From an uncultured Bacilli bacterium (lineage in GTDB: Bacteria > Bacillota_I > Bacilli_A > RF39 > UBA660), in contig CAKOSZ010000001.1 in assembly GCA_934119955.1 (NCBI GenBank), positions 186,001-250,000 of the forward strand: 64,000 nucleotides of DNA, read 5' to 3'. Under the pieces are notes generated by a model. The model worked only from the letters and a program-made list of their open reading frames with translations. It searched no databases and had not been told where the DNA came from. The translations under genes were made by a program, and so were the position numbers. This document shows positions 63,569 through 64,000 of this stretch, one piece after another; positions within the stretch are counted from its first letter, which is position 1; each line of letters opens with the position of its first letter.

Positions 63569-64000
63569 AAAATAAATTAAATACTCTTTTATCACTTATT
63601 AAAGTTAAAGTATTAATTGCAACTATAATTATTATTTTCTTTGCTAGTTTATATGGAGTTTTATCAGGAGATTTGTTACATTCTAATTTTTATAATCATA
63701 TATTATTTAGTTTTTCTAACTTCTTTTATATTATAATGATAATTTTATTAATAGTTATAAATATTATAAGTTTATCAAATGATTTTAAAAGTAATGGTAT
63801 AATAACTAAATATAAAAGTTATAAAGAATATACTTCAAATTTATTAAAAATAAATATTATTTATATTATAATTGTTCTTTTGATAAGTTTTATTTTAACA
63901 ATTTTTTCATCTTTATATGTAGTTAATTTTAAAATAGAAATAATCCCATTTCTTTATAATTTAACTAATTTAGAGTATTTATTATTTTATTTTTCTAGAA
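63565..64000 (+). CDS. Second ABC-2-like permease subunit, partial at the right edge
   Basis: It starts MKNKLNTLLSLIKVKVLIAT at ATG 63565 (ATGA overlap with the ATPase) and stays open to the edge (145 codons). Three strongly hydrophobic segments are visible (about 16-33, 50-68 and 96-118). Together with the gene at 62040 it would give a two-permease, one-ATPase exporter. Confidence 0.75.
   Translation, partial: MKNKLNTLLSLIKVKVLIATIIIIFFASLYGVLSGDLLHSNFYNHILFSFSNFFYIIMIILLIVINIISLSNDFKSNGIITKYKSYKEYTSNLLKINIIYIIIVLLISFILTIFSSLYVVNFKIEIIPFLYNLTNLEYLLFYFSR

Noticed and set aside
1..64000. CRISPR array, tRNA or rRNA genes
   Set aside because: I saw no regularly spaced repeats of 25-40 bases and no tRNA-like T-arm or CCA-ended cloverleaf in the gaps; AT-rich tandem AAT runs in noc are codon repeats.

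Overview
The window reads as the replication-origin region of a very AT-rich, low-GC Gram-positive bacterium (Bacillota). Gene order around oriC is close to that of Bacillus: dnaA, dnaN, recF, gyrB, gyrA, tadA, dnaX, ebfC, recR, bofA, holB, ricT and trmN6 run leftward. rpmH, rnpA, yidC, khpB, mnmE, mnmG, rsmG, noc, parA, parB and ychF run rightward. TGA is a real stop codon (ends of yidC, ychF, the peptide maturase and the first ABC ATPase), so the code is the standard bacterial one and not the Mollicutes code 4. A wall D,D-carboxypeptidase, Noc, ComK and a BofA homologue fit a walled, small-genome Bacilli-like bacterium. An uncultured gut lineage such as RF39-type Bacilli is my inference and is not proven by the window.

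Layout. 1-2.9 kb: the 3'-truncated gene for a large secreted beta-helix protein plus a small co-translated membrane protein. 3-12.9 kb: repair, translation and replication genes (mfd, pth, trmN6, ricT, holB, bofA, recR, ebfC, dnaX), interrupted by a decayed phosphotransferase pseudogene. 13-21.8 kb: tadA, a short SRP RNA, gyrA, gyrB, recF, a ComK-family competence regulator and dnaN. 21.8-24.2 kb: a bipartite oriC, with DnaA-box clusters on both sides of dnaA. 24.5-25.7 kb: a lone TnpB (IS605 family) beside the origin. 26.3-39.7 kb: a membrane protein of unknown function, rpmH-rnpA-yidC-khpB, mnmE, a lipase-like protein, a pair of M16 peptidase homologues, mnmG-rsmG and a Noc-like protein with a very long asparagine-rich linker.

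39.7-43.5 kb is the most interesting accessory block. It sits between noc and parA. It holds two tiny ORFs with strong ribosome binding sites, one of them a 25-residue peptide ending in a CCTCG core. These are followed by a radical SAM/SPASM maturase, an amidohydrolase-type enzyme, an APH-fold kinase-like protein and a GNAT acetyltransferase, mostly overlapping. This looks like an uncharacterised RiPP (ribosomally made, modified peptide) cluster.

43.7-54.2 kb: parA-parB, DUF951, an AbgT-type transporter, ychF, a zinc-ribbon membrane protein, a YtqA-like radical SAM protein, a VanY/LdcB peptidase, a GH31 glycosidase and a small membrane protein. 54.2-57.4 kb: a leucine T-box controlling a small membrane protein and leuS. 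57.4-62 kb: secE-nusG, flanked by two unusual proteins (one clearly kinase-like), then rplK-rplA and rplJ-rplL, each with a structured leader. 62-64 kb: an ABC exporter operon that runs off the right edge.

Genes to the left of oriC are almost all on the minus strand and genes to the right almost all on the plus strand, so transcription follows replication in both replichores.
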